Assembly (NCBI GenBank): GCA_018466975.1
Contig: CM031553.1
Span: 248,001 to 312,000, forward strand
Source of the DNA: Sparassis latifolia
Taxonomy: Eukaryota; Basidiomycota; Agaricomycetes; Polyporales; Sparassidaceae
Direction of reading: 5' to 3'
Length of the DNA: 64,000 nucleotides
Below are positions 33,911-46,988 of this stretch, piece after piece. Numbering within the stretch: position 1 is the first letter of the stretch; each line of letters starts with the position of its first letter. The position numbers and the translations under genes are program-made. The notes under the pieces were generated by a model. The model worked only from the letters and a program-made list of their open reading frames with translations, searched no databases and was not told the DNA's origin.

Positions 33911-34249
33911 CGCTCACCGCTTGTGGAGACGACGGATGTACGGACATCCTCGTGTCGCAACATCCAGAAGACCGTCTTGCGACACGCGGTGCGTCTTTTT
34001 CACCGCCAATCTCTCGATGCTTTCCCCCTTCAAGCCATGACCCAGCCCCGAGTCCTGGCATGGCACACTCAAAACTCACTCTAGGGCCGTCGTCGACGCG
34101 TCGCCGGCCGTGTCAACACTCCCAGCTCTCCAACGAGCGGGACGGGCCCGCCCAGCTCGTCCGGGAGAGGTGTGATAGCCTCCTCTCCATGCACCTCGAT
34201 TTTTGCAAATGTTCGGGCGCCAGAACATAATACGTGGATTGACCTACAG

Positions 34250-37046
34250 TTTGCATAAGCTATGGAGCATTGCTACTGATGCGACGCATTCCCCCAGGAA
34301 CGTCACCCAGGGTGTCATTGTGATCGTCGGCGTCAAAGACCAGTCCTGAGCTTAAGCCAAGTCGATGCTTGTGCACAAATAAAATATATTTCATTCCTGG
34401 CACCACCTTCTTCTCCAAGGACAGCATGTGTGACTATTGTCGTACGAGCCTGACACGAAGTCCAATTGTTCACCACGCATTCCCCGCGGCTCGAGAAAGC
34501 GACGCCGTTACTGCTTCTTTTGTTTGGTCGTAACGAGGAAGGTGGCGAGATGGATATGTGTTGGTCACGAGCTCGACGCGAGTATTGCGCTCGCAGTGGG
34601 GAGTGAGTTATACCCGCATATGCCTTGTTCGTACAGAACTAGATGCAGAATGTGCGAAGACAACGTCGCGGAACGTTCGCTAGAGAGTTTCGTCGTCTCA
34701 GTCGGCGAACTGCGCGTGAGGGCGAGGTAAGAACGGCAGACTTGTTCAACGCAGTTCCTGCACCGGCACGAGAAAGCGTCCGCCAGACGTAAGCAGATAA
34801 TGCGAGTGTCGGAGACAAGCGTCGGACTTACCGAGAACGATTCTACGGACGGTTGAGGCAGATATAGCGGCGAGCAAGGCGCCGTATTTTTTTGGGAGTA
34901 GCTTCAGAAGCAACTCCTCAGATTGCAGTACGGACCATTAGCAGCAGTATTTCTTGAAACGGCGAATATGTTGTTAGACATCTACGCGTACTATCGTGGC
35001 CTCGATCCTGACATCGTCTTGTTATCCTCGATATGCCTGGAACACCATGTTCCTCTTGGGGATTTGCATCTGAATTGCTGGCGCACATTCGACACTAATG
35101 ACGCGCCACGGCATCCTGTGTAATATTTCTGTGAAACATCATATCAGATAGGTGTCTAGGAATATAGAAGTAACACTCCATACCTTACGCAAACCGCAGT
35201 TCGGTGGATATGACTGGCACTGGAGCATAGGGCACCCAAGTCGACCAAGGAGCGTTCCGCAACGGCGACATATTCTGGGTAAGAAGTGAGTTCGCTAATT
35301 AATAATATACCGATCAAGGAACACAGTAAGGATGCTACATACCTTATCAAAACTGTCGTTCAGAAATTACGAGCGATTGTCCGGCGTCTGTCGTTGAGCG
35401 CTCATTGGAAAATTAGACGCTCAAGCTTAATGCACACTGTATATCGCGAGGCTCGATACAAACGACGAGGAACGCACTCACGGCAGACGCACCCAGACGG
35501 CCGTCCTGTATCCTCTGCGTCACAATTGTCCTCGTTCATAGTGCAGTAGTCCGTCCGATGTAGATGGGCCTTACGGCTGGGAAGGCGATGCTGCGTCTTT
35601 CCGAGTCAGCTGAAGGCGCGAATTCTGCAAGAGGCGTCGAATGATGTTGAGAAGAGTACAGAAGTAGATGGGTTGGGTAGAGATGATGGAATACAGTAGC
35701 CCTTCAAATCGTCGGCAGCGGGCGATTCGCGCATCGTGTCGTGCAGACATTCAAAGTGTGAGATCAAGCCGTCCACTGATAGCACTTCGACGTCCATACT
35801 GTATTGCATAGCCCGGCGCGGGAAAGATGGGGATGTCCATGTAGGCAGCAGACGGCAAGGAGACAGCAAACGTCAGACTCGCTCCTGGAATTCCAGTACA
35901 GGCAGGATGGGCGTGCACGAGGCCATAGTGCTCCTGCGGAAAGGTGGTGTTTGAACCTAGGGACACCACGCGTCGACGGTGCGAATGGCTGGCACATATG
36001 ACGGGCTGGCCTCGATCAGGGAGAGTAGTCCTGGCGACTCGTCCACTGTGAATGTGCTACACGAATTGGCAACACAGGAAGCAAAGCGTCGCCGGAGAAA
36101 CCGCTCCTGGAATGTGGAACGTGACTTGATCGAACGGCTGTGAGGTGACTGGCGTGATGAGTGACGAGGCCTCAGATGTGCATGCAGGGGATGAGGATAG
36201 GACAAGAACGCGCGTTCACACATACCCGATATGTTCTAAAAAACGAGCGCGTCTCCATGGATTGCGGATTGCACGATACAAGGCACCAACCATCGTCAGG
36301 ATGCGAAGACCCGCCAGCAGAAATCGGACGCACGGTAAGGTGTAGCAACACATGCCACATAGTGTGCGATGGCGGAGCAGTTGGATGCGATCCAGGAGAT
36401 ATCTGGTGTAGGCTAAGTCGTCCACGTAAACACCCGCTACGTGTTGTTGTATCAGGCAATCCTCGGTGACAAAGCAGTACGGAATCATCAATATTCTGCA
36501 GCAACAAACAAGGCCATAACCTAGCAAACTCGCTACGTGCGTCGTTCTTGTCTGCGTCCTCGTCGGCGACGCATATGCTGGCCCATCACCGCACCGGAAG
36601 CCGAGGAAGCTCCATATTTCTCACATCGTACTGCCGTGTCCGAAGGATTTGCCATTCAAACCAGTATTCAGAGGATCTTGAGGTCGCGAGTGGAGACATG
36701 GCATCCCAACTGTCCTGACTTGCGAGTACGAGGCATGCTTGACAGAGCGACAGATCGATGATGACAAGGAGACATTTATTGGGCATGTGACCTCGGAATC
36801 TACCGAGCAAGTACGATATGCATATGCATCGTAATGTAGGAGAAACCACCGCGTAAAAAGGTGTAGCAATGGCGAACAACTGGAGACATGGTAGGAGGAG
36901 GAGAGCTTGGGCGTGGGAACAATATGTGCGCGCTTGTGCCCGATCGCAGAACACGAGGCTCTCAAACGTCGCAGCGGAAGAATCGCGGAGGAATCTCCCA
37001 CTCTTCCTATTCGACGCCGCTCTCTCTCGTTATCTCACGCGAATAA
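34250..37046. other. Gene-poor inner part of the right arm
   Basis: This is the mirror of about 15560-18360. Short frames on the minus strand (for example 35606-35969 and 36172-36527) correspond to plus-strand frames of the left arm (16206-16980) but are broken by stops and shifts in both. A real but decayed ancestral gene is possible; I cannot name it. Confidence 0.5.
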
Positions 37047-37048
37047 TA

Positions 37049-37871
37049 CTATCATGAGGGGGGAGTTACCGATCTTTGAGTGCTCGGGCTTCCTCTTCCG
37101 TATTCCTGGACGCTTTGTTTTTATTTTTACATGGGCCGATGCATTCAGTTCCACGCTACATTTTGCAATTTTTTTTACATGTTCTCGTGGTGAGGAGGGA
37201 GAGACGGCAAGATGCCGGTGGTGGGTGTTGACGGGGGGGTGGTGTTGCTGATTATGTCACACAGACGTGACGCTCATCTCGCGGACGAAGCGCTCACATC
37301 AGCAAAAGTCAACTTTTGGTTACCTCCATTTAGCTTCCTTAATTAAGGAGGTCTCCGTTCTTATTTGGGCAATTAAAGCCAATCAGGGTGAATAATGGAC
37401 GAATAAGAGAAGAGATCTCCTTATTTTTCCTTAATCAAGGGAATAACACCGGTAAGCAAAAGTTGACTTTTGCTGATGCACGCGGCTGCCACATCGGGCT
37501 ATACGTCGTCACGCTTTTCATCGGGAGTGTTACAAAATGCAGGCTGAAGCATGTCTGATTGTCCAAAACACTTATCGGGATGGTGTAACACAGTGCTGTA
37601 GGGCATATTGCTATGACCCAAACATCACTTGGGTCAGTCATTCTCAGTATCAAGAGAGATCTTTGATATCAGTACACATACAGTGGTTGCAAAACTGGTA
37701 TTTGACGCCTCATTCAGCAATCCCGCAACACCTGAACCCCTGGCTTGGTGAAACACATCTACTGGTGTATAGTATCGTCCTACAATTTTATCTGATTTAT
37801 TTATTAAGTGTGGGAGCAGCGACGGCAGTGTTGCCGATTTTTTGGATTTCGCAACTCCCCCCACGTGATAG
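37049..37871. mobile_element. 823-bp Tc1/mariner-like non-autonomous element (TA target)
   Basis: The element has inverted ends CTATCATGAGGGGGGAGTT and, reversed from the other end, CTATCACGTGGGGGGAGTT. It is flanked by TA at 37047-37048 and 37872-37873. The left arm shows the empty site with a single TA near 15540-15555. TA duplication with short inverted ends fits the Tc1/mariner superfamily. No transposase is visible; part of the interior is another element at 37297-37478. Confidence 0.82.
37297..37478. mobile_element. 182-bp palindromic MITE nested in the TA element
   Basis: The ends are inverted (CATCAGCAAAAGTCAACTTT and its complement), flanked by CA on both sides (37295-37296 and 37479-37480). 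The interior is AT-rich with TTAATTAAGG and matching inverted motifs. The CATCAG termini and 2-bp flank match the elements at 42033-48846 and 49647-49859. Confidence 0.75.
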
Positions 37872-37873
37872 TA

Positions 37874-40800
37874 TTCCTACGAGATTTCGACTAGGGCTGC
37901 CTGCGCTGGGATGTTGCTAGATACAACCTCTGTCCTACCAGTGTCCCAGATCTCCGCTTCCCAGAACACCATCCAAACTTGGACCCACCACTTCATCGAC
38001 GCGGACACTGATCTATGCACGGACGCATCGGGACTATGCCGATCGTGTAAATGTTTCCTACACTTGAATATTTGAATGGTGGCAAGCATAGTATCATGTC
38101 GCCCTGAACATATTGTCCGCCCAGCACGGACAACAAAAACCTAAGGATGCTGACCGCAGGTAATGAGTCCTAGATCTGACCTGAGGAAAGAGGAACGCGG
38201 ACAAGATCGCAGATGGTGCGATCTTCGTACGGAGCCCGGATCTCGCTGCCTACGCGTTGGATCTTGCTGCGGACTGTGTCATCCATGTCCAGTAAGCAAA
38301 CCTCTTCTTAGCCGTCCTCCTCTCCTGTTTTATATCCTGCAGCCAATCTCCTTGCAACGATGCACCGAAGAGATAAGATCGAAGACGAAAAACCAGTGGG
38401 AATTGCGAGGACGAGAGTACATCGGAAGGTGGAAAGTGAGACTGACGTTCACCTGGGAGGGCTCGTCTTTCGGTACGGTTTCGGGATATGTGTTCAGAAT
38501 TGTGGACAGCGGAAAGTCGTATAGAGGGTGGCGCCGTCAAAGACTAGTAGCCGCTATGCAGGTGCGAGCTTGATAAATCGTAGAATACGGCTTGTACCTC
38601 TCTAACTCTCCCGACCACGTACTCCTCCGCATCGTGGGGGAGGCCGTCCATATATCGCGCAGAAGTTGGGGGATTACGAAGACGATTACGAAGACCAGGG
38701 ATAAGAGTAAACAAGTCATCGGCGTATTGATATCTTTCACGATGATGGTCAAAGTGGTCAGAAACGTTTGAATTGGCTCGTATTCACACCTGCGACTGTA
38801 CACGACACTCTCATCCACCTGCGTGACGGTGCGCCTAATCGTATTTCGGGGGCCCGTCCGGTGAAATCCTCGCCGCTAAGCAGGCCTCGTGCGGCTGAGC
38901 TGCAGATGCGCCCGCGTGCCGTTATGCTTCCTCCAAAAAATACGGCACTCGCAGCGTCGATACCTCCTACAACGCGTCCGGAAACACCTGGGAAGGCACA
39001 ACAGCCGTTCTGGTCTGCTGGGTTGGTGACCTGGAAGCGGTACGGTCCTTCCTGCAGACGGCACTCGCGAGCGGAGACATACGTTGGACGTCCAGAATCT
39101 GTTACGGATGCCCTAGTTAGCAAGCCGCGGTTGTACCAATGCTGAAGATAATTTCGTCCTTGCTAACGATACTTCAGTAGGCCGTACGGGCGGCCCCGCG
39201 CAGACGGCCGTCTCGATCTTCCTTCCAGACCGATCGTGTCTCCAGGCTCCACAGAAGTAACCGCGGGGGCCTATCACTACGCTGCTAACGGGGGACAAGT
39301 GAGAATATCTCCCTTTCTGCAAAGATTCCGGATACTGACGGCGCCGCGAATGTTCATCACCTGCAGAGACATAACGACTCGATTCATCCAACGCAAACGT
39401 TGTAGCAGCGGGTCAGCAAGGTCGAGGACAGTGTTCCGAGTGTGGACGTGTAGATCTAATATAGCACCGTCGCTGTTAACTTGCGCACTAGCGAGATGAT
39501 GGAGGAGATGCAAGGGCAGAACAGAATGATTTCAGTGTGGGCGTGATAAAGAACGTAGCGTATTAGAGCACGTCTGCATGAGTTGACGAAGCAGCGTGTG
39601 AAAACATCCGAGGCGCGCTTATCTGGTCCTGATCTAGCACGATGCTATCAAACCCGGAATTGCGAGGAACTTGAATTGCGACGCTGGCTAACTATAGTAC
39701 TCTCCAGGTCTTGACTCTTTCGAATTCCTCCCTCTTGCACGACTCTGCGTCGTGAGTATTATGGTATAACTAGACCAGAAGAACGGCATACATAGGTCCG
39801 GAGGCACGACCAACTCTATCACCGGTGCGACTTGGACATTTCAGACCAAATAATGAACTCCCCGCTCCAAATTTTTGATGCATAGTTCAATAGAGTCACA
39901 GATCGCTCTAACTCCTGCGTCAACTTCGGCTGAAGACTGCTAGTCCACCATCCTTTGATATCCGGTGCGTTGTATTGGACGTGTGCATGCGATGATTATA
40001 TTTTAACCACTACGCTTATAGACATGTTTAAGCAGGCGATATTATACATACCGCTCTTAGCTCTTCCAAGCTCACACTGTTCATGCTACTGGAAGTATCA
40101 CATTTGACAGATAAACTTCGCGCGCGCGCAGACTGCGGAGCATTGTCGTGTGAGTGCCGAAGTTCGGCGCCTATTCCCGTTCACCCGCATTACTACTTTG
40201 GACCCTTGAGCTCTCCGTTCGGGCATATATATTGGGGGGCCAGGATCTGTTCTCCTACGCTCTCCAGGCCCGCATTGTGAACATGGAAGTGCATTGGTTG
40301 GTGTGCGGGCCAAGGATTCGAGCGGCAGGATCTCCGAGTGAGATTGACTCTGGAACTATGCATGCTCGGGGGAGATCAGTGCTCTTACACATCTGATTGT
40401 CAGAGGTTGACACATGGTGTGCGATGTTTGTCAGACATGCGGATTCAATCTGCTTGCAAGCGGTGTGTGTGCATGTATCAATGACATGTCTTCCCCTCTG
40501 TGCATACGTACGAGCAGTCTCTTCCGCCAGGTCTTTAACCTCAATCAGAGTCAATCTGACGGATTTTTAAACCCGAGCGGGCATTTAGTCCATCCATCCA
40601 TCGCCGTGCCGGGGCCGGGGAGTACGGAGTGGAACCGACAGTGTCAACGAACGTACGCTCCGAGCAGTAAACTGTAATTATAACTGAAACATTTGTCCTG
40701 TTGCGAGTTATCGGAACGAGAGCGCGCCTCGCTCAAAAAGGGACCTCGCTCAAAATGTATAGCATTCGTAAGCATGTACAGTCTGGATTGAACGATCGGG

Positions 40801-40876
40801 TGCTACTTCGGACCTCAGGCCGATTTCTCCTAGAAAACTCGATTGATACGGATTAATATCCAAGCCAGTTGTTAGT
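37874..40876. other. Gene-poor part of the right arm downstream of the DUF2235-ARM copy
   Basis: This is the mirror of about 12478-15540. Minus-strand peptides at 38758-39391 match the left copy's plus strand at 13873-14480 but contain stops. The dispersed repeat of 13594-13760 is seen inverted at about 39620-39790. No complete gene is seen. Confidence 0.5.
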
Positions 40877-42326
40877 CACACAATCAAAGAGGCCTGTAGT
40901 CCAGCTGATAGACCGGAACTTTCTCCCCCTTCTTGGGCCCCTTCATCTGTCCCAATAGGCAATATGGACATCTCAGTGTGCGAGACGACACAAAACATGC
41001 ATACCTTTGCTAGATTCCTTTATGCGTCGTAGTAGTTTCTTGGCGAGTATCCATGGGGTACTGGAAAGCGGACGTTCCTGCGGCACCTGACACATAATTT
41101 CAAGTCGAGGAAGAATATCCAGCTGATGAAGAATTGAGAAGTCATCGTCTACACAATGCAAATTGTTAGTACCTGTAGTATCTGAAGTAATTTGTAAGGA
41201 TAAGCAGTGAATGAGCGCACCATGCTTTATCACAAATTCAAAAATTTCAAGCGCAATTTTGTTGAATCCAAAATTCGAGACATCGAATAGTTGTTTTACT
41301 GGGGACAGGAATGATACAGAGAGCATGTATTCTCTGGCGGTATCTATGGAAATGACACTGCAGTCCACGATAGAGATTCAAATAGATTAGACTTACCATG
41401 ACGAGAAAAGGCACGAAGTGCATCAATTACGCCGTTGGGCCAGAAAAAGTCCTCCGGTCTCCGACCCAGGTGATCGTCATCAAGTAGCTGTACAAGTTTG
41501 TCAGGTGTTCCGAGATCGAGGAAAGCACTGCAAATGTCCGCTACGACTTCCTCCATCACTAAGGACGAGCTGAAGAAGCGGAACCAATACCCTTTGCTAC
41601 CATCCTCGCGATAACAGCACTTGCTATGTCCCACTCGTGAGTATGTAGCATCTGAACAATGCTGCTTGACACATGGTGCTGCACAATTGCTGCCCTAACA
41701 TCATCTTTATGACAGCTTTAACATATCCTCAAATATGACACAATTGAAATGAATGCTGACCTCGTTGTAAGGAGAGATGTTTGAGCATTTGTAGCATCCC
41801 AATTCGCAAACCCTTGTCCGCTGACACTCCAGCATGTTCATATAGGTCCATCATGTCAGTGTTGAGAATTGTCAGACAAAATTCATCTGTTGTCAGCACA
41901 TCAACAATGTGCCTTCCAAAAACAGAGTTCTGTTTACAAACCATATTGTGCAAGATCAGCTAAGAACTCCAGGGCAATAATCTTGATCCCACCACCGTGC
42001 CTGACGTGCTGAGCTACTTCTTCAATAATCTTCATCAGGGAAAACCTCCCGCGCAAATTGGTCAAAATTATATGTTAATTGTCAAGAATAGTCGAGATTC
42101 TACGTGTTCCAGCGATTATCAAGATTGTTGAGAATTACATGAAATAGACGGCCCCTGCCGATTTCACTTATTAATTCTCAACATTTCTTAACATTACACA
42201 CATTTGTTACAGGGTTTTCTCTTCAATTCTTGCTATTATACATGTTGTGACAACGAATCAGGCCTCATTTACTCAATAATACAGTAGGAAAATGAGCATG
42301 TTATTAGACAGTACAAAGTATAATAC

Positions 42327-42710
42327 TTAAAGAGATATGTTAGTCATCGAAAGGGCACTTGCATACCGCCTGGGCAAATAAGGGAGAAAAATCGCCAGCA
42401 TACCATCCCGTATCCTAAGAGGCCGTGAGGGTTTCGCAGTCACGTTCACAAAGACACGGTCGTTGGAGGTGCCCCCTCCGATCGTACCAGCGGGCGCATG
42501 CGGGGAAAGCTCGAACCTCTCGACATAATAGCTCGGCAAAATCGCAGCCGCGGACCTCCTGAACCAGCCGCCCCTTCTCCGTGCATCATCTGTACCGGCA
42601 GAGACGAGATCATTGGAATTGCCGTACTCATTTGGCAGTGCACGATCTGATGGACCAGGAGGGGAGCCAGGGGCCGGGTGTGCGTAGTCATAGTCAACGG
42701 CCGAGGTCAT
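42327..42710 (-). CDS. 127-aa ORF carried inside the CATCAGG element, possible captured gene fragment
   Basis: A GC-rich open frame in otherwise AT-rich transposon sequence starts MTSAVDYDYAHPAPGSPPG and contains an Arg/Trp patch (RRRGGWFRRS) and a valine/threonine-rich segment (RVFVNVTAKPSRP). A GT-AG pair near its end would change the last residues. It does not resemble a transposase or any family I can name. The contrast in composition with the host element suggests a captured host sequence; expression is unknown. Confidence 0.4.
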   Translation of the reverse strand: MTSAVDYDYAHPAPGSPPGPSDRALPNEYGNSNDLVSAGTDDARRRGGWFRRSAAAILPSYYVERFELSPHAPAGTIGGGTSNDRVFVNVTAKPSRPLRIRDGMLAIFLPYLPRRYASALSMTNISL

Positions 42711-42719
42711 ATATTCCTG

Positions 42720-43584
42720 GTGTGGATTGTTAGATGCGCAGATGACGGCTCGGGGTCATTGTACGCAAGGGGGTGGTAACCGCTGCGGGGGTTTATGGGG
42801 TGGTGCGGGTCGACTCCAGCATCCGACTAAATTTGATGTGTTGAGGGGGGCCGGAGTCGGAGCATCCATAGATGCCCTGCATTTTCATTTTACTAGTAAC
42901 CGAGTTAGTCTTTCAGCGAGGCACATAGAACGTAGTGACGCGCCTCGAGTGTTGCCCTTGTGCTACTACACAATACTATGCCTAGCATTGCGTGCCAATA
43001 TCAGCTTTGTTAAATGCATCCGTGAGGGGTGACAGAGAAAGCACGTACCATAGAATAAGTGTTGCGGGTCAACAAAGACGTGAATATGAAGCAGAGAAGA
43101 CGGACGCTGCAGTGAACCAGTGCTTGCTCTTGTTTGGTCCAATCAACGTCATCACGTGCCGTTGGACTTAGCAATTCCTGGGCGATGACTTCAACTCACC
43201 CTTGCAAGTTGCATCGTCACTGGTTGATCACCTATACCCCATATCCCGCACTTATCTCGCAGCTCATATCTCCTGCCTTGCCTGGCATCTCCCCACCTTA
43301 CCTGCCTCGCTGACTGCATCTGTCCAGCCTCCACATGTCATCTTGCCCTTGCATCTTGCCTCCTCCACCTCTCTCGCCTCACATCTTTGTACACCTTGCA
43401 TCTGCTGTCCCGCATTCTCGCCTGCCTCGCGTTCTTACCCATGCTGCTCAGTTGGACACATCGGCAACATCTAATACACCATTCGGATCGCTTCGAACCG
43501 GCTGCTGCATTTACAGCCATCTTTGCTGAGTGTCGAGCCGGTGCTGTTTCTGCTTTTGCTGTGTGATCATGATAAGCACTGGTT
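42720..43584. other. Left interior of the CATCAGG element
   Basis: No supported gene. A pyrimidine-rich stretch lies at 43200-43480, and a CCAAT motif near 43139. The segment ends at the CAGCT target site of the LTR retrotransposon. Confidence 0.5.
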
Positions 43585-43589
43585 CAGCT

Positions 43590-44377
43590 TGTTACAAAGC
43601 TCCTCTCTGAGGAACGCGCGGACGACTTCCGCCTCTACCTTTACCGATCATGTGACAATGACATCACAGAACCTAGACTAACCATGTGACAATGACATCA
43701 CTGACCACATGACCATGATGTCATCATGGTCATCGCCCTTGTCTATCCGGCACGGATCTACCTGATCATCTGACGATGTGTGCCTTGTGCGCAAGGCTTG
43801 GATCCTCTTCCTATCACACATGCGACAAAGGCATGTTTGCCTCGCCTTTGCCTTACCCTTACGATACAGTTACCGAACCTCATGGGCATGGCCCTAGACC
43901 CTGATACATGCGCTAGACGCACGACGACCTCGCTGCTGCCTTGTCTTTGCAGCATGACCTTATCTCCATATGGACAGATTGTCTCTCACGCAGAGTCATG
44001 ACTGACTCAGCATTCTCATGACTGTGGGACAGGTATACGAACCCTGTGCCCTTGTATTGATACCGATGGACCAATCGTAGTTCTAGTATTACAGGTAGAC
44101 AGATGCCTGTACTTGTATATAAGACCGACAGGACAAGCTGGAGTCCCCATCTTGTCCTGGTTACACATCAACCAGTTTTACCATCTACATCTGTGCGACA
44201 GATCGACCTTGGTCCGCAGACAGCAGCCAAGCGTTCATAAGACTACTCCACTGGGCCGACCTCTGGTCATCGCTATGACTGGAGGTCAGACCCCTCACGA
44301 TTGACTTGAGCCCTTGCGAAGGCCTAGTCACTAGACGACGAACCGGATGTACGGTGGCACGACTGGCCCCCGTGGCA
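43590..44377 (+). repeat. 5' LTR
   Basis: The 788-bp repeat begins TGTTACAAAG and ends GTGGCA. It matches 47697-48484 with very few differences (for example GATCATG against GATCACG near the start), pointing to recent insertion. A TATATAAGA motif at about 44116-44124 may be its promoter. Confidence 0.95.
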
Positions 44378-44530
44378 TTAGGACAAGATGATTTTTCCTT
44401 GCTCAAGCTTCTATGCTTTAGAGCCGACACACTCTTTGATGATGACCTTTGACCTTGATCTTGTCCCGTGACATTAGGACAAGATCATTATTTACTGCTC
44501 AACCTCCTATGGTTTAGAGCTGATCTGACG
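44372..44530 (+). repeat. Tandem units of about 95 bp next to the 5' LTR
   Basis: Two units each begin with a GTGRCATTAGGACAAGAT motif (44372 and 44467) and continue with the TATGSTTTAGAGC motif. The first unit overlaps the last bases of the LTR. Confidence 0.75.
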
Positions 44531-44687
44531 ACCCCGGCCTCGACCGGTTCACAGACAGTGACTGTGTCACTACTTCGACCAGTTTGCAGACAGCGACTGT
44601 GTCCTTTGACCTCTTGACCGACCAAGGCGACGGTTACCTTAGGACGACACTACCCGACCTCGACTTGTCCATGTTCGCAGACAGCAT

Positions 44688-44830
44688 AACATTAGGACAC
44701 CTGTGATGACAGAGATGGAGATACCGTGATTTGACACTCCATTCTCTTGACCTCAACCTTGTCCATTAACATTAGGACACCTGTGACGACAGAGATGGAG
44801 ATACCGTGATTGACACTCCATTCTCTCGAT
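44688..44830 (+). repeat. Two tandem units of about 81 bp
   Basis: The units start CATTAGGACACCTGTGA at 44688 and 44769, and both contain the GACAGAGATGGAGATACC segment. They are nearly identical. Confidence 0.85.
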
Positions 44831-45193
44831 ATCCAACATTGGAATGACGAAGAAGACCCTTGTCTGGTCATTCCTAGGTGAGACCAGATTTTCATAAGAC
44901 AATTGATTGGCACCTTGTCCGAAACGAACTCTCAAGAGTTTACCCTTCATTGGGTGACTCTCAGGGGTCGAATCCCCTCATGCGAGGAAAGCTACGACAT
45001 GTGTAATAATCAAAGACATGTACGAGCTGCATGTGACTGCGAATCGGAAAGGTTTGGCCACCGTAGAATTAGTACCGATTCTATGGACCGTGATGAACTG
45101 AGGACGGTGCGCAGCCTTTGACGAAGGACTTAAGTCGCACACTTGATGATCATGGCTGATAACACCGAGTGTGGCGAGATACCCACAGTGCAG

Positions 45194-45420
45194 ATTGATC
45201 CCGGGAACGGCAACCCGTATAAACCGTAGACTCTTAATTGAGTCCGATCTGAAGAACACTTGATGATTGTTGATCCCGGGAACGGCAACCCGTATAAACC
45301 GTAGACTCTTAATTGAGTCCGATCTGAAGAACACTTGATGATTGTTGATCTCGGGAACGGCAACCCGTATAAACCATAGACTCTTATTGAGTCCGATCTG
45401 ATGACCATTTGATGATTGTG
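45194..45420 (+). repeat. Three tandem units of about 79 bp in the retrotransposon interior
   Basis: The units contain GGGAACGGCAACCCGTATAA followed by TCCGATCTGA, starting near 45197, 45270 and 45348. A few single-base differences separate them. Confidence 0.88.
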
Positions 45421-46791
45421 ATCCCTGAATGGGAGCTCGGACTGAGCAAGTGGACACTCGCTCTCCACTATAAATAAACGATAGATCTTGGCTGAGAACA
45501 CCCTGCATGGCGAGTTACCTGGGGTGCAGAAAGATTGACAACTCGATGCCACTACGAGTTGATGACCATGGAATGTTTGAAGATACTGCGAGTTGACACT
45601 TCAAACCATTCCCTGTCGAAGAGGCTCTCGACGTTAAAGAAACTGACAATCCGAAGAAGATCCTGATGTAACAAAAGGATCTGAACGATGACCGTCGATC
45701 ACAGCTCTCGACGATAAAGAAACTGAACCTGGATGAACCTTGAATGACATAGAAAAAGGTTCTGACAGAAGACGGATCCTGGCTCTCCGTATAAACCAAT
45801 AATCCATACCGAACCTAGGCCGAAGGTTTGATGAGGCGACGACTAGCCTGATGATTGAACTTAACAAGAGATTACATCACCGAAGAACGACTTGGAGTTA
45901 ACAGTACATAACACTCCAATCCCCGATAACGACACCTGATATTAGGAAACCCCTAATGGTCCTTTGTTGACCACCACGATGACGACTCGAGCATGATCAA
46001 GACAGACATGACTCATTCGATAATATCTGGAAGTCCCAGATGGTCCTTTGTTGACCACCGCAATGACACCTGATGCTAGATGCCTAAATAGGTCTAGCAA
46101 CCCTCGACGATCAGACAGATCTCGATGGGCGAAACTACTATGAACGACAGCCTTCGATATGGCACTTTTGATGACATGCGCGGGGTAGTTCCCCATGGAT
46201 AGAAAGGATACTGGGTCACGGCCGATCCTTGGATTTGATGTAGACTGTGGTCTCATCATCTGGAAGAATAAACTTGATGAACGGACAAAATTCGATATAC
46301 GACACAGCGACGAATAGGGCATCCATGGAATATGGATGGAGGTAGTCGATTCTATTTGATACCAACACATGATAAGACCCGACATGAAATATTCGATGAA
46401 GTATCACGCTGGGCCGGGGTAGTTCAAACCTAGGCCGGGGTACTTTAATGATGAAGACATGAAACCGGACATAAGACGTGAATGGGAGCTATCGCTTACC
46501 ATTGGATATTCGATCTGAACCTTTGCTGAGAACACCTAGTAGGGCGATATACCCGGGGTGCAGAAAGGTTATCAGAAGGACGAACGACCTTGATGAAAGC
46601 TGAAAGGCAGGATTATGGCATTCACGGAATGTGAAGGGAGATAACCGACAAAGTGCGGTATCAACCCAAGATAAGGCCACAATTATCCCGATGATTAGAA
46701 ACATCGAAGACATGAAACCTGAATGGGAGCTATCGCTCACCAGAAGACGATTAACCATGCTGGCATTGACGATGACCAGCCAACCACGATA

Positions 46792-46988
46792 CATGTCCGC
46801 AATGACTTAAAACTAGAAGACGACATTTGTCCGTAACGACTTAAAACTAGGCGATACTTGTCCGCAATGACTCAAAACTAGAAGACGATACTTGTCCGCA
46901 ATGACTTAAAACTAGAAGATGATACTTGTCCGCAATGACTTAAAACTAGAAGACGATATTTGTCCGCAATGACTCAAAACTAGAAGAC
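46792..46988 (+). repeat. Array of six 31-35-bp tandem units
   Basis: The repeated core is GTCCGCAATGACTTAAAACT followed by AGAAGACGATA. Units differ by one to three bases, mostly CTTAAAA against CTCAAAA. The array lies in the non-coding interior of the retrotransposon. Confidence 0.92.

Noticed and set aside
37537..37920. Transposase inside the TA-flanked element
   Set aside because: The 127-aa frame has no DDE/D motif or helix-turn-helix and runs out of the element into flanking DNA.
44940..45000. tRNA gene (GGGGTCGAATCCCC looks like a T-loop)
   Set aside because: No matching D-arm, anticodon stem or acceptor stem is present around it; it is interior retrotransposon sequence.
46792..46988. 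CRISPR-like array
   Set aside because: The units are contiguous tandem repeats without unique spacers, inside a eukaryotic LTR element.
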